Shown piece after piece: positions 35,188-44,191 of a stretch of 64,000 nucleotides of DNA. The notes under the pieces were generated by a model. It searched no databases and was not told the origin of the DNA. It worked only from the letters and a program-made list of their open reading frames with translations. This stretch comes from Tenggerimyces sp963762635 (GTDB lineage Bacteria; Actinomycetota; Actinomycetes; Propionibacteriales; Actinopolymorphaceae), in contig CAVXLQ010000022.1 of assembly GCA_963762635.1 (NCBI GenBank), positions 62,001 to 126,000 on the forward strand. The letters run 5' to 3'. Each line of letters begins with the position of its first letter. Position 1 is the first letter of the stretch. Both the position numbers and the translations under genes were made by a program.

Positions 35188-36331
35188 GGTTGTGGCCCGT
35201 CACCTCGACCTGGAACACGTTCGGGAACTCCTCGTACACGCCAGCGCCGGGCTCGATGCTGAGGCGCATCTGCTGGAAGTCGGCCCGATGCACGCGCGCC
35301 TCGGAGTCGTTCATGCTCGTGGTCAGCCACGTCTGCGCTTCGGGGCTCATGCCACCCATCGTGAAGTCGGTGCTGGTGACGAGGAACTCGAAGAACCGCC
35401 CGAACTGAGCCTCGGGCAGGCCGTTGCCGAACCCGACGCTCGCGTTGACGCTGTACGCCTTGTGGTCGCGGCAGATCAGCTCGTACTTCTCGGCGTCGGT
35501 CAGGCACGGGTCGAACGCGAGGATCGTGTAGACGGCGCCCTCCTCGCGTTGCTGGCACTTCAGCGACTCGAGCTTGGTGTCGATCTTGCAGGTGAACTTC
35601 TTGCCCTCGTAGTGCTTCTTCAGGTCCGCGATGCTCACCGTGGTGCCGCCGTGCGCGATCGGGGTCTCCTTCGAGCCCTTGGCGACGAAGTCGAGGCTGT
35701 AGGACCTCTTGTCGTCGGAGACGAAGAGTCGGGACGACCCCCACGCGAGGGCCTGGGTGTTGTGCGTCCCTCGCCCGGAGACCTGGTCGTCGTTGCGGCC
35801 GTTCACCACCTTGGCGGCCTCGGCGGAGGTGAGCACTGTTCCCTCGAACGCGTGAATGGTCTTCTGGAACAGCGCCAAGGACGCCTTCGTGTCCTCGAAG
35901 TAGCTGATCTTGAGCTCGATCGCCTCGAGCTTGCCGTCCGGTCCGGTCTGGATGTGGATCTGCTGCTCGTCCAGGCTCCGCGTGCCGGGCTCTAGGTAGC
36001 AGCTGTGGACGAGGACGGGCTCGGTCACGGCCTGGTAGCAGGCGTACCCGGCGCGCTTCAGCCCGTCCTGGAGCTTCACGAGCTCCGCACTCGGCTCCTG
36101 CGGCCGGTCCTCGTCGTCCTCGGTCCGCGAGGGCTCCGGCGTGGGCTCGGGCGCCGTCGTGGGGTCCGAGGACCCGGTGGGCTGGACCGTCGGCTCGTCG
36201 GCGGTCGTCGTGGTGTCGTTCGACGCGAAGGTCAGCACGGCCGCGACCGCGGCGCCGCCGATGACGGCGTTCACGATCAGCAGGACGATCATCGTCCGTA
36301 CGCCTTGCCGCCTGGACTGCAGTCGATCCAT
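35177..36331 (-). CDS. Unknown protein with one N-terminal membrane helix
   Basis: 384 residues, not recognised. Residues 14-36 form a membrane helix (IVLLIVNAVIGGAAVAAVLT), followed by a Thr/Pro/Glu-rich linker to about 80 and an exposed mixed domain with several cysteines (GYACYQAV, VHSCYLEP, FTCKIDT, LKCQQR, DPCLTD, ELICRDH) that could form disulfides. Two similar halves are suggested by the paired LQDGLKRAGYACYQ... and YEGKKFTCKID...LKCQQ segments. Extracytoplasmic location is likely. Overlaps the MFS gene by 11 bp at the 3' end. Confidence 0.75.
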   Translation of the reverse strand: MDRLQSRRQGVRTMIVLLIVNAVIGGAAVAAVLTFASNDTTTTADEPTVQPTGSSDPTTAPEPTPEPSRTEDDEDRPQEPSAELVKLQDGLKRAGYACYQAVTEPVLVHSCYLEPGTRSLDEQQIHIQTGPDGKLEAIELKISYFEDTKASLALFQKTIHAFEGTVLTSAEAAKVVNGRNDDQVSGRGTHNTQALAWGSSRLFVSDDKRSYSLDFVAKGSKETPIAHGGTTVSIADLKKHYEGKKFTCKIDTKLESLKCQQREEGAVYTILAFDPCLTDAEKYELICRDHKAYSVNASVGFGNGLPEAQFGRFFEFLVTSTDFTMGGMSPEAQTWLTTSMNDSEARVHRADFQQMRLSIEPGAGVYEEFPNVFQVEVTGHNLTQ

Positions 36332-36574
36332 CGCTCCGCCCGCTCATGCCCGAGGAACCTCTCGCGAACCGTATCCGAGGCTCGCAGTGTCTTCTGACGG
36401 GGAACCTGCCCAAAGCGTTCCGAGTCGATACCTACGCCGCGCGAGGGGTGAGGAGGACGGTGACCGTACGGTTCTGGCGAGCCGTGCGGAACGGGGACTG
36501 ACGCTGGTCGGCGGCTTGAAGCGAGCACATCGAGAGTGAACGGCATCGTGGCCAGGCGCCCGGGTCGTCAGCCC

Positions 36575-37066
36575 CGAATGTCGCGGCATCCCAAGGAGAC
36601 GAACCGGTCTCTGCCCCTCGACGTGGGCGACCGGACACTGACCGCCTTCCGGCCGCCGCTGTTCGACAACCCCGGCACGATCGGCTTCTACGACGATCGC
36701 TCACAAGCCTGCTTCAACTCCGACTGCTTCGGCGCGCCCCTGCCCACCGCCGACCTCGCCGGATGCAGCGACGTCGGAGACGTCCGTAGAGACCAGCTCC
36801 GCTTCGCTCAACTGCTCTTTGCCAGCATCGACAGTCCGTGGGTTCACACGACCGAGCCGGCGAAATACCTCGCGACCTTCGAGCCGCTGCGCCGCATGGA
36901 TCCGTCGGTCATATTCAGCACCCACCTGCCGCCCGCTGTCGGACGCGTACAGGAATTCCTGGACATGCTCGCAGCGGCGCCGAACACCGACCCCTTCGTC
37001 GGACCGGACCAGCACGCACTGGAGGAAATGCTCGCCGGGTTCGAACCGGCGACCGCCGCCGAGTAA
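36575..37066 (+). pseudogene. Metallo-beta-lactamase fold protein, C-terminal half only
   Basis: The reading has LDVGDRTLTAFRPPLFDNPG, TIGFYDDRSQACFNSDCFGA and VIFSTHLPPAVGRVQEFLDM, the distal half of MBL-fold hydrolases of the flavodiiron-like type. The N-terminal half with the metal-binding HxHxDH motif is absent upstream in all frames, so it is a truncated remnant. The exact left end is uncertain. Confidence 0.6.
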
Positions 37067-37197
37067 CCACCCGGCACAGCTCACGGTGGTGGGGTCGCAG
37101 CCGTCGATGGTGCAGGTTGGGGCGGGCAGGGCGCTGTTCGGCGGGCAGCGGAGTGGTGAGTTCCGCAGAGCCCTTCGGCGTGGACGGGGCGCGAGCA

Positions 37198-38556
37198 TCA
37201 GTCGATCAGGACGCGATACTCCCAGGCCTTCAGCTGGAACGTCTCTTCTTCGTCGACACGCACGTGCGTGCCGGCGAAGTAGTCGGTGTATCGACCGTCC
37301 GCGGAGCCAACCTTGACCGTCGCCGATGCCTCTGTGGGGGAAAGGTTGACGACGACGAGTACGCGGTCGTGGCCCTTCTCGCGGACGAATGCGAGCGTGT
37401 TCTCGTCGCTCGTCGGCAGGAACTCCGGCGAGCCGCCGTCGGCACCGTTCCACAGCGCTCGGTTCTGTTTCTTCAGCTTGGTGAGCTGCTGGTAGAACGG
37501 CTGCATCGACAAATCGGTCCAGGGGATCTCGTCCTTGTCGAAGAACAGCAGTCGTTTCGACAGTCCGGCCTCCTGGCCGGAGTAGATCAGCGGCATGCCA
37601 GTCGTCACGAACGTCAGCACGGCCATCGTCTTCTCCGCGTCGCCGAACAGTTCCTTCGTGGTTCCTTGCCAGGAGTTCTCGTCGTGGTTGGAGGTGAACA
37701 TCATCGGGAACGCACGCCGCGGGTAGGTGTCCTGCACCCACTCGAGGTAGCTGCGCAGATCCGCCGCGGTCTTGCGCCCTTGCGCGATCTCCACCGTGGT
37801 GCCGAAGCCGGTCCAGCCGTAGTTCGCGTGGAAGTCGGTGCGGAGCAGGTGCGTCTTGTCCTCGTTCTCCGCGAGCATGAAGACCTTCGTGGGCAGCCGG
37901 TTGAGGGCGCTCGTCACTTGCGGCCAGAAGTCGTCGGGGATGCCTGCCACGTAGTCCATCCGGAACCCATCGACGTCGACGTCCCGTACCCAGAACGTCA
38001 TCGCTTCGATGAGCGCTGCCCGCATGTCCTGGTTGGCCCAGTTGAGCTGGATGACGTCCGACCAGTTCTGCCCGGGCGGCGGCACGGGCTGGCCGGCGTC
38101 GTTGCGCAGGTACCAGTCAGGATGCTCGGTCAGCCACGGGTGATCCCAGCCCGTGTGATTGGGAACGAAGTCGAGCACGATCTTGAAGCCCATCCGATGC
38201 GCCTGCCGGACCAGCGCCTCGAAGTCGCGCATGGTCCCGAACTCGGGGTTCACGTTCTTGTAGTCGCGGATGGAGTAGTACGAGCCCAACGTGCCAAGCC
38301 TGTTCTGCTGCGCGATCGGGTAGATCGGCATGAACCACAGGATCTCCACGCCAAGTTTCTTCAAGCGGGGAAGGTGTTTCGCGAACGCGTCGAACGTGCC
38401 TTCGGCGGTGTACTGGCGGACGTTCACCTCGTAGATCACCGCGTCGTTCGCCCAGCCGGGCACGGAATGCGACGAGCCGGACGACGCGGGCGCGAGGCCG
38501 ATGACGAGCAAGGCGGCCGCGACCAGCGAGCCGACGACTCTCCGAACGGTGGACAT
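37198..38556 (-). CDS. Secreted GH13 alpha-amylase
   Basis: A 452-residue exported enzyme: signal peptide residues 1-30 (VRRVVGSLVAAALLVIGLAP). GH13 blocks: region I DFVPNHTG (about 129-136), region II DGFRMDYV with nucleophile Asp201, region III MLAENED with acid Glu230, region IV FTSNHDEN with Asp292. No extra carbohydrate-binding module; a short C-terminal beta domain. It hydrolyses alpha-1,4-glucans outside the cell. ATG 38556 with GGGAG. Divergent from the LacI gene with a LacI-type operator 49 bp upstream of the start. Confidence 0.93.
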   Translation of the reverse strand: MSTVRRVVGSLVAAALLVIGLAPASSGSSHSVPGWANDAVIYEVNVRQYTAEGTFDAFAKHLPRLKKLGVEILWFMPIYPIAQQNRLGTLGSYYSIRDYKNVNPEFGTMRDFEALVRQAHRMGFKIVLDFVPNHTGWDHPWLTEHPDWYLRNDAGQPVPPPGQNWSDVIQLNWANQDMRAALIEAMTFWVRDVDVDGFRMDYVAGIPDDFWPQVTSALNRLPTKVFMLAENEDKTHLLRTDFHANYGWTGFGTTVEIAQGRKTAADLRSYLEWVQDTYPRRAFPMMFTSNHDENSWQGTTKELFGDAEKTMAVLTFVTTGMPLIYSGQEAGLSKRLLFFDKDEIPWTDLSMQPFYQQLTKLKKQNRALWNGADGGSPEFLPTSDENTLAFVREKGHDRVLVVVNLSPTEASATVKVGSADGRYTDYFAGTHVRVDEEETFQLKAWEYRVLID

Positions 38557-38604
38557 GCGACGGCTCCCGGGTGTGACGGGCGCGGGCGCCCGAGGTCGAG
38601 GAAC

Positions 38605-38616
38605 GTAAACGATTGC
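38605..38616. promoter_or_regulatory. LacI-family operator of the alpha-amylase gene
   Basis: On the minus strand GCAATCGTTTAC fits GnAAnCGnTTnC exactly; it lies within longer arms GAACG (38601-38605) and CGTTC (38616-38620). Placed in the amylase promoter, facing the divergent lacI gene. Confidence 0.65.
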
Positions 38617-38683
38617 GTTCAACTATCGGGGCGCTGACCTCAGTGGTCAAGAAATTGGCCGACATCGCTCAGCAAGGCTTCTG

Positions 38684-38695
38684 CGTAAATTTACG
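38684..38695. promoter_or_regulatory. Palindrome in front of lacI (possible autoregulatory site)
   Basis: CGTAAATTTACG is a perfect 12-bp palindrome 20 bp before the lacI ATG. It lacks the central CG of the classical LacI site. Confidence 0.5.
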
Positions 38696-38715
38696 TTCTC
38701 GAGTACCGTCTGCAT

Positions 38716-39750
38716 ATGACCCGGCGGCGACCGACGAACATGACCGACCTCGCACGCGAGGCCGGCGTCTCGATCGCGTCGGTATCCCGCGCGCTGAGCA
38801 ACGCTCCCGGCGTCTCCGAACCGACCCGCCTCCGGATCCGCGAGCTGGCCAGCGAGCTCGGCTACACGGTCTCCCCGGCGGCCGCGAGCCTCAAGCGGGG
38901 CACGACGAACCGGGTCGCCGTCGTCGTCCGGCACCTTGGCTTCTGGTTCTACTCAGTGATGGTGCAGGGCATCATGACCAGTCTCCGGAACGCCGACCTC
39001 GACGTGCTGCTCTACCAGATCGAGACCGAGCAGGAACGCCGGCGCTTCTTCGACGAACTCCCCGCCCGACGTCAAGTCGATGCGCTTATCGTGGTGGCGT
39101 TCCCGATCAGTGACGAGGAGCGGGGACGGCTCGAGCTGATGGATGTCGCGGTCGTGGTCGCGGGCGGTGCGCTCGGCGACTACCCGCACGTGCGCATCGA
39201 CGACGTCGCGGCCGCCCGGCAGGCCGTCAACCATCTGCTCCTCGCCGGACACGAGCGCATTGGCATGCTCAACGCCGGCGGCGACTGGACGCTCGTGTAC
39301 TCGCCGCCGATCGACCGTGCCCGCGGCTTCACGAGCGCGATGCACGAGGCCGGGATCGACGTCCCACCCGAGCTCGTCGTGGAGGTGCCGTGGGGCCCGA
39401 ACGGTGGCGCGGACGGCATGGACCGGCTGCTCAGCTTGGACCCGCCACCCACGGCCGTGTTCGCGTTCTCCGACGAGATCGCGATCGGAGCGCTGCGCAG
39501 CCTGCGACGGGCCGGGATCGCCGTGCCCACCGGCATGTCGCTGGTCGGGATCGACGACCACCCGATGGCCGAGCTCAGCGACCTCACCACTGTGCGCCAG
39601 CCCGTCATCGAGCAGGGCGCTACCGCCGGCCGCCTCGTGCTCGAGCTCCTGAGGGGGAACGAACCGGACGACGTGCATGTCACACTGCCCACGAGTCTGG
39701 TCATCCGCGCGACCACCGCCGCGCCTCGCACCGTCGCCCGGACCTCCTGA
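38716..39750 (+). CDS. LacI family transcriptional regulator
   Basis: A 344-residue repressor: N-terminal headpiece NMTDLAREAGVSIASVSRAL, hinge GYTVSPAAASLKRG, then a periplasmic-binding-like sensor domain (RVAVVVRHLGFWFYSVMVQG, ERIGMLNAGGDW, TAVFAFSDEIAIGALRSLRR, LVGIDDHPMAELSDLTTVRQ). Divergent from the alpha-amylase, so most likely its maltose- or starch-responsive repressor. Confidence 0.94.
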   Translation: MTRRRPTNMTDLAREAGVSIASVSRALSNAPGVSEPTRLRIRELASELGYTVSPAAASLKRGTTNRVAVVVRHLGFWFYSVMVQGIMTSLRNADLDVLLYQIETEQERRRFFDELPARRQVDALIVVAFPISDEERGRLELMDVAVVVAGGALGDYPHVRIDDVAAARQAVNHLLLAGHERIGMLNAGGDWTLVYSPPIDRARGFTSAMHEAGIDVPPELVVEVPWGPNGGADGMDRLLSLDPPPTAVFAFSDEIAIGALRSLRRAGIAVPTGMSLVGIDDHPMAELSDLTTVRQPVIEQGATAGRLVLELLRGNEPDDVHVTLPTSLVIRATTAAPRTVARTS

Positions 39751-40339
39751 CCCGCCACCTGCAGTCAAATCGCTTGGCAGGCCACCCACCGCACGCCAAC
39801 CTGCACGGCCTTCATCGCCGCGAAGGAGGCGGTCTCGTAGTCGCCGAGACCGAAGTGGCGCGAGCCGACGACAGGAGCACCTGCCTGCTGCCAGCCCGCG
39901 GCGTCTCCTTTGCATGCCGACCAACCAAGCGTGTGCTTGCGGCCACGCCTACGCGTCAGCCCTCCGCGCCAACAGCCGCGCACGATCTTCTTCTGCGCTG
40001 GTCGCTGCCTCAAGCGCGCGGAGCGTGGTGTTTCGGATGGATCACGTCGCGTGGAGCAGATCGTCGTTGATGCCCCGGCTCGCGCTGCCAGCCTTGGAGC
40101 CATGAAGCACGGCAACGTCATCACAGTGGACGTGCTCACACCCCACGCCTCCTGAGGGTCCGCGCGCGGAGTTGCGGTGCATGGCTGCGACGCACGTTCG
40201 CGTCCACGTTTCGAGGACCTTCCAACGACCCGGACCGGATCGAGCCGGCCTCAGTCGTCGACCGGATCTCTGACCAGCTCAACCCCCGCGCCGAAGCCGC
40301 GGTCCTCGGCGGCAACGGCTCCCGGGCGGCCCGATCAGT
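39751..40339. other. Long stretch without a recognisable gene
   Basis: About 590 bp after lacI. Several short frames are open on both strands, including one on the minus strand ending with ASFAAMKAVQVGVRWVACQA, but none has a family pattern, a clear ribosome-binding site or neighbours that would support it. Given the gene fragments that follow, this may be degraded DNA. Confidence 0.6.
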
Positions 40340-40589
40340 AAGGCCGGCGCCCACCTGATGGGTCGGCGTGGCCGGTCACCCGCGTCGCGCACGGAGACCT
40401 CGCAACCGAGATCGCCGCCATCAATGACGAACCCGGCCCTGACGTCATCGCCTGGTCCAGCCGATGGTCCTGGGCCAAGGGCAGGCCCTCGTCGTCCAGC
40501 TGCCGGTGGTGCGACACCTGGACCTGGTCGAGGCGACGCCGTTCCCCAGCGGCATCGTCGTGCACATCTACAGGCCGCAGCACACCTGA
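40340..40589 (+). pseudogene. RibD_C/DHFR-family remnant A
   Basis: Pieces of one reductase: ISKAGAHLMGRR, then VTRVAHGDLATEIAAINDEP, GPDVIAW, then PMVLGQGQALVVQLPVVRHL and VEATPFPSGIVVHIYRP before TGA. The N-terminus is missing and about 28 residues between DVIAW and the PMVLG part are deleted; frames also change. Confidence 0.65.
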
Positions 40590-40600
40590 GGGGAGGCTCG

Positions 40601-40707
40601 ATGGGCAAAGTGCGGGCACAGGCGATCATGTCCCTCGACGGGTACGTCGCCAAGCGGGGACAAGACCATCGGCAGCTTGTTCGACTGGGCTGCACAACGG
40701 CGTGACC
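40601..40707 (+). pseudogene. RibD_C/DHFR-family remnant B (N-terminus only)
   Basis: GGGAGG and ATG at 40601 start MGKVRAQAIMSLDGYVAK, then after a shift TIGSLFDWLHNG. This is the first strand and loop of a DHFR-like reductase; nothing follows. Confidence 0.6.
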
Positions 40708-40737
40708 GCGATGCCGACCCGTACGGGCGTGCGACCA

Positions 40738-41052
40738 ATGACTCTCGTATTCACCATGACTTCTTCCTCGGTCGACGGATTCGTCTCCGGCCGCGGCGCC
40801 CGAGCCAGCCTCGGTCTCGGCGATGGCTTTTCGGATTTTCGATTGGTTGTCCGATCACAGCTCGGCCAACCGGGCAGTTGCCGAATACGGCGGCAGCCGA
40901 CCCGGGGCAGGGAAGCGTCCGGAAAGGATGTGAAGATCGCTGCCGGCGCGACCGCGGCCGAGGCGCTCAAGCAGGGATTGCTCGACGAGATCGTCATCGA
41001 CCAGGTCCCAGTCCTGCTGGCTCGAGCGGAGCGGGTGCGGCACTTCTTGTAG
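40738..41052 (+). pseudogene. RibD_C/DHFR-family remnant C with central deletion
   Basis: 104 residues: MTLVFTMTSSSVDGFVSGRG at the start and GKDVKIAAGATAAEALKQGL then LDEIVIDQVPVLLA at the end are both RibD_C landmarks, but about 60 central residues including the MGRRTY motif are missing. It stays open, so a short protein could still be made. Confidence 0.6.
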
Positions 41053-41185
41053 TCACACGACTTTGCCCAGACGAGCCGACGGCCTCGACGTACGGAACTC
41101 CAGCGCCCGACGCCGAAGATGGGACCTCGTACTCCAAGGCCAATACTGCCACGGGCGAACGCCCAGTATCGAACAAATGTTCGAG

Positions 41186-41270
41186 TGTCCGAGGGGGGAC
41201 TCGAACCCCCATGCCCTACACGGGCACTAGCACCTCAAGCTAGCGCGTCTACCTATTCCGCCACCCGGAC
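41186..41270 (-). tRNA. tRNA-Leu (anticodon GAG)
   Basis: On the minus strand the 7-bp acceptor stem GTCCGGG/CTCGGAC, anticodon stem CTAGC-TTGAGGT-GCTAG with anticodon GAG, a long variable arm (class II) and the T arm GGGGG-TTCGAGT-CCCCC are all present. 85 nt; the 3' CCA is not encoded. Confidence 0.95.
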
Positions 41271-41383
41271 CAGCGCACGCAGTTGCTCTCGCGGCGCGGC
41301 GCTCACTGTAGCAAACGGTAGCTGATGGGCCTGCCAGGTGGCTCGGCGTTTACGGTTCGGGCGCGCCGGGAGAGGATGGCGGC

Positions 41384-42709
41384 ATGACTGAGCGGGTGGA
41401 GTACCGGCCAGAGGCTGAGGTCGTCGAGCTGTGCCGCGACCTGATTCGGATCGACACCTCCAACTACGGAGACGGGTCGGGGCCGGGCGAGCGGAAGGCC
41501 GCGGAGTACGTCGCCGAGAAGCTGTCCGAGGTCGGGATCGAGCCCACGCTCTACGAGTCGTCGCCCGGTCGTACGACGGTCACCGCCCGTTGGGAGGGCA
41601 CCGATCCCTCCGCCGAGCCGCTGCTGGTGCACGGTCACCTGGACGTCGTACCCGCCCAGGCCGCCGACTGGACGGTCGACCCGTTCTCCGGCGAGATCCA
41701 GGACGGCTGCGTCTGGGGCCGCGGCGCGGTCGACATGAAGGACTTCGACGCGATGGTGCTGTCGGTCGTTCGTTCCCGCGAACGGGCCGGCGCGCGGCCG
41801 CGGCGGCCGCTCGTGCTCGTCTATACGGCGGACGAGGAGGCCGGCGCGGTACGACGGCGCGCACTGGCTGGTCGACAAGCACCCGGAGGTGCTGGCGGAC
41901 TGCAAGGAGGCGATCGGGGAGGTCGGCGGCTTCTCGTTGACCGTCCGCGACGACCTGCGGCTCTACCTGATCCAGGCCGCCGAGAAGGGCATGGCCTGGC
42001 TGCGGCTGCGCGCCGACGGCACCGCCGGGCACGGGTCGATGACGAACGACGACAACGCGGTCATCGAGCTCGCCGAGGCCGTCGCGCGCATCGGGCGGCA
42101 CAAGTGGCCGCTGCGGATCACGCCGACGGTGGCCGCGTTCCTCGCCGAGCTGTCGGACGTCTTCGGCGTCGACCTCGACCCCAAGTCGGCGGATCTCGAG
42201 GCGACGATGGCGAAGCTCGGCACCGCGGCGCGGATGATCGGCGCGTCGCATCCGCAACACCGCGAACCCGACGATGCTCGAGGCCGGCTACAAGCTGAAC
42301 GTCATCCCCGGCGAGGCCATCGCGTACATCGACGGCCGCTTCGTGCCCGGGCGCGCAGGAGGAGTTCCTGTCGACGATCGACTCGCTGATCGGCGACAAG
42401 GTCGCGCGCGAGATGGTCAACCTCGACGTGGCGCCGGAGGCCGAGTTCGCCGGCGGGCTGGTCGAGGCGATGAAGGCCTCGCTGATCGCCGAGGACCCCG
42501 GCGCCCGCGCCATCCCGTACCTGATGGCGGGCGGAACGGACGGCAAAGCCTGGAGCCGCCTGGGCATCAGCTGCTTCGGCTTCGCCCCGCTCAAGCTCGC
42601 CGCCGACCTCGACTTCGTCGGCATGTTCCACGGCGTCGACGAGCGGGTGCCGACGGACGCGCTGGAGTTCGGTACGAAGGTGCTGGACCGCTTCCTCGAC
42701 CAGGTCTGA
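41384..42709 (+). pseudogene. M20 family metallopeptidase, three frameshifts
   Basis: ATG 41384. ArgE/DapE/ACY1-type zinc peptidase: LLVHGHLDVVPAQAADW (His and Asp ligands), WGRGAVDMKDFDAMVLSVV (bridging Asp), VYTADEEAG (catalytic Glu), TAGHGSM dimer domain, and the C-terminal GGTDGKAWSR and GMFHGVDERVPTDAL (last His ligand). Single-base shifts near 41850, 42245 and 42352 separate the parts, each otherwise fluent. Repaired length ~440 residues, normal for the family. Cytoplasmic hydrolysis of N-acyl amino acids or dipeptides. Confidence 0.85.
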
Positions 42710-42714
42710 GCTGC

Positions 42715-43371
42715 TCAGCCACCGAGGAGGTGGGCGAAGGGGATTGGGTCGGGGACGGGGTGGGGGTTCCAGGGCTCGTTCAGGGGTTGGCCGCGCCAGC
42801 GCCACTCGTCGGGACGGTCGTGGCCGGGGAGGTCGGCTCGGCCGGTGCACCAGAGGAGCTTGGGCCAGGGGTCGGCGTCGACTTCGGCTTGGTGCGGGAA
42901 CATCCGCTGGACCACGCGGGAGCAGAGGTCGGCGGGTGGCTCCAACGTGAGGCCGAGGCCGGTGGCGATGTCGTGGCCGTGGGCCAACGCCTCGATGCAG
43001 CCCATGCCGGCGAAGCCTTCGGGGTCGGTGACGCCCATAGGGTGGAAGGCACGGGCTGACGGCGGCGAGGAACGGACGACCGCACAGAGCAGGCGGCCGG
43101 CGGACTCGATGAAGTCGAGGACGCCGTCCGGTGGCGCGCCCTCCTGGGCGCGGGCGGCCCAGCGGACGTAGCGGGTCGTGGCTCGGAGGGTGAGCTGGGA
43201 CGCCCAGTGGGTCAGGGCCTCACCGAGGTGCTCGCCGGTCCTCCAGCAGGACCAGTCGAGCGAGCCGGCCGGAACGGTCCAGTCGAGCGTCGAGGCGGGC
43301 CGGAGCGTGTCGAGCAGGAGGTCGATGACGGTGTCGAGATCGGCAGCGGTGACAGGTTCGCGTTTCTCCAC
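42715..43371 (-). CDS. Mycothiol-dependent maleylpyruvate isomerase-like (DinB-fold) protein
   Basis: A 218-residue protein. LDWTVPAGSLDWSCWRTGEH is the typical metal-binding helix start (WT-x-PAG-LDWSC), followed by FIESAGRLLCAVV and MGCIEALAHGHDIATGLGL with the second and third His (EALAHGHD). Start codon uncertain: GTG 43371 is used because upstream frame has only a TTG at 43440. Mycothiol is an actinobacterial thiol. Confidence 0.75.
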   Translation of the reverse strand: MEKREPVTAADLDTVIDLLLDTLRPASTLDWTVPAGSLDWSCWRTGEHLGEALTHWASQLTLRATTRYVRWAARAQEGAPPDGVLDFIESAGRLLCAVVRSSPPSARAFHPMGVTDPEGFAGMGCIEALAHGHDIATGLGLTLEPPADLCSRVVQRMFPHQAEVDADPWPKLLWCTGRADLPGHDRPDEWRWRGQPLNEPWNPHPVPDPIPFAHLLGG

Positions 43372-43454
43372 GAGGGTTGAGTGTGGGGCCAAAACGGGCA
43401 AAGAAACAGTCTTGTTCTGGACCGCTCGCGCATGGGACAAATAAGGAGAAGGCG

Positions 43455-43841
43455 ATGCCGCTGTTTCGGAAGGTCGACGCGGTCACGGTTCCGGTGCCGG
43501 ATCTCGACAGCGGGTTGGCGTTCTATCGCGACGCCCTGGGCCACGAGCTGATCTGGCGCAACGACGAGCTCGGCCAGGCAGGTTTGCGCCTGCCAGACAC
43601 CGACGCCGAGATCGTGCTCAGCACAGCCCAGGCGTACGAGCCCAACTGGCTCGTGGACTCGGCCGACGACGCGGCCCAGCAGATCGTCAACGCCGGAGGC
43701 ATCCAGAGGGAGACGTTCGACATCCCGGTAGGACGGGTCGCCGTCGTCGAGGACCCGTTCGGCAACAAGCTCGTGCTCGTCGACCTGTCCAAGGGCCTCT
43801 ACACGACGGACGACGAAGGCGAGGTGACCGGCGTCAGCTGA
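43455..43841 (+). CDS. VOC family protein
   Basis: A 128-residue glyoxalase/bleomycin-resistance type protein: FRKVDAVTVPVPDLDSGLAF, YRDALGHELIWR, and the closing RVAVVEDPFGNKLVLVDL. AAGGAGAAGG precedes the ATG at 43455. Overlaps the DUF5703 gene by 8 bp at the 3' end. Confidence 0.9.
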   Translation: MPLFRKVDAVTVPVPDLDSGLAFYRDALGHELIWRNDELGQAGLRLPDTDAEIVLSTAQAYEPNWLVDSADDAAQQIVNAGGIQRETFDIPVGRVAVVEDPFGNKLVLVDLSKGLYTTDDEGEVTGVS

Positions 43842-44031
43842 CGGAGCTGAGCGTCTTCCGCACCCGGATGATCCGGCGGCGCAGGGTGATCTTTCGCCTG
43901 CCGTCGGGATACAGGCGTACGCGGGCGAGTTCCCAGCCGTCGTACTCAGCGCGGTCGACGAGAAGCTGCCGCACGACTCTGCGGGACAGGGTGCGCGGCA
44001 GTGAGAGCTGATGGAACTCGTACTCTGCCAT
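43834..44031 (-). CDS. DUF5703 family protein
   Basis: 65 residues, highly basic: EYEFHQLSLPRTLSRRVVRQ, EYDGWELARVRLYPDGRRKI, TLRRRIIRV. This is an actinobacterial family of unknown role. ATG 44031 (a GTG one codon earlier is possible) with TGGAG upstream. Confidence 0.85.
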   Translation of the reverse strand: MAEYEFHQLSLPRTLSRRVVRQLLVDRAEYDGWELARVRLYPDGRRKITLRRRIIRVRKTLSSVS

Positions 44032-44191
44032 CACTCCATGGTGGCACGATCTACTGCGGAAAACCCCACCTTGTCCGGTGGTGCTCAGACCTCCGAAGGT
44101 CGATGGTGGGCCTCATAGGGAATCCACAGGCGCGCACCGTACCGTTCCGGGGTAAGTCGTAGCCGAAGACGAACCGCGAACGGGAGCCCCG

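Noticed and set aside
39765..40139. Minus-strand open frame of 124 codons after lacI
   Set aside because: No ribosome-binding site, no family, and the area holds decayed gene pieces; left as unassigned.
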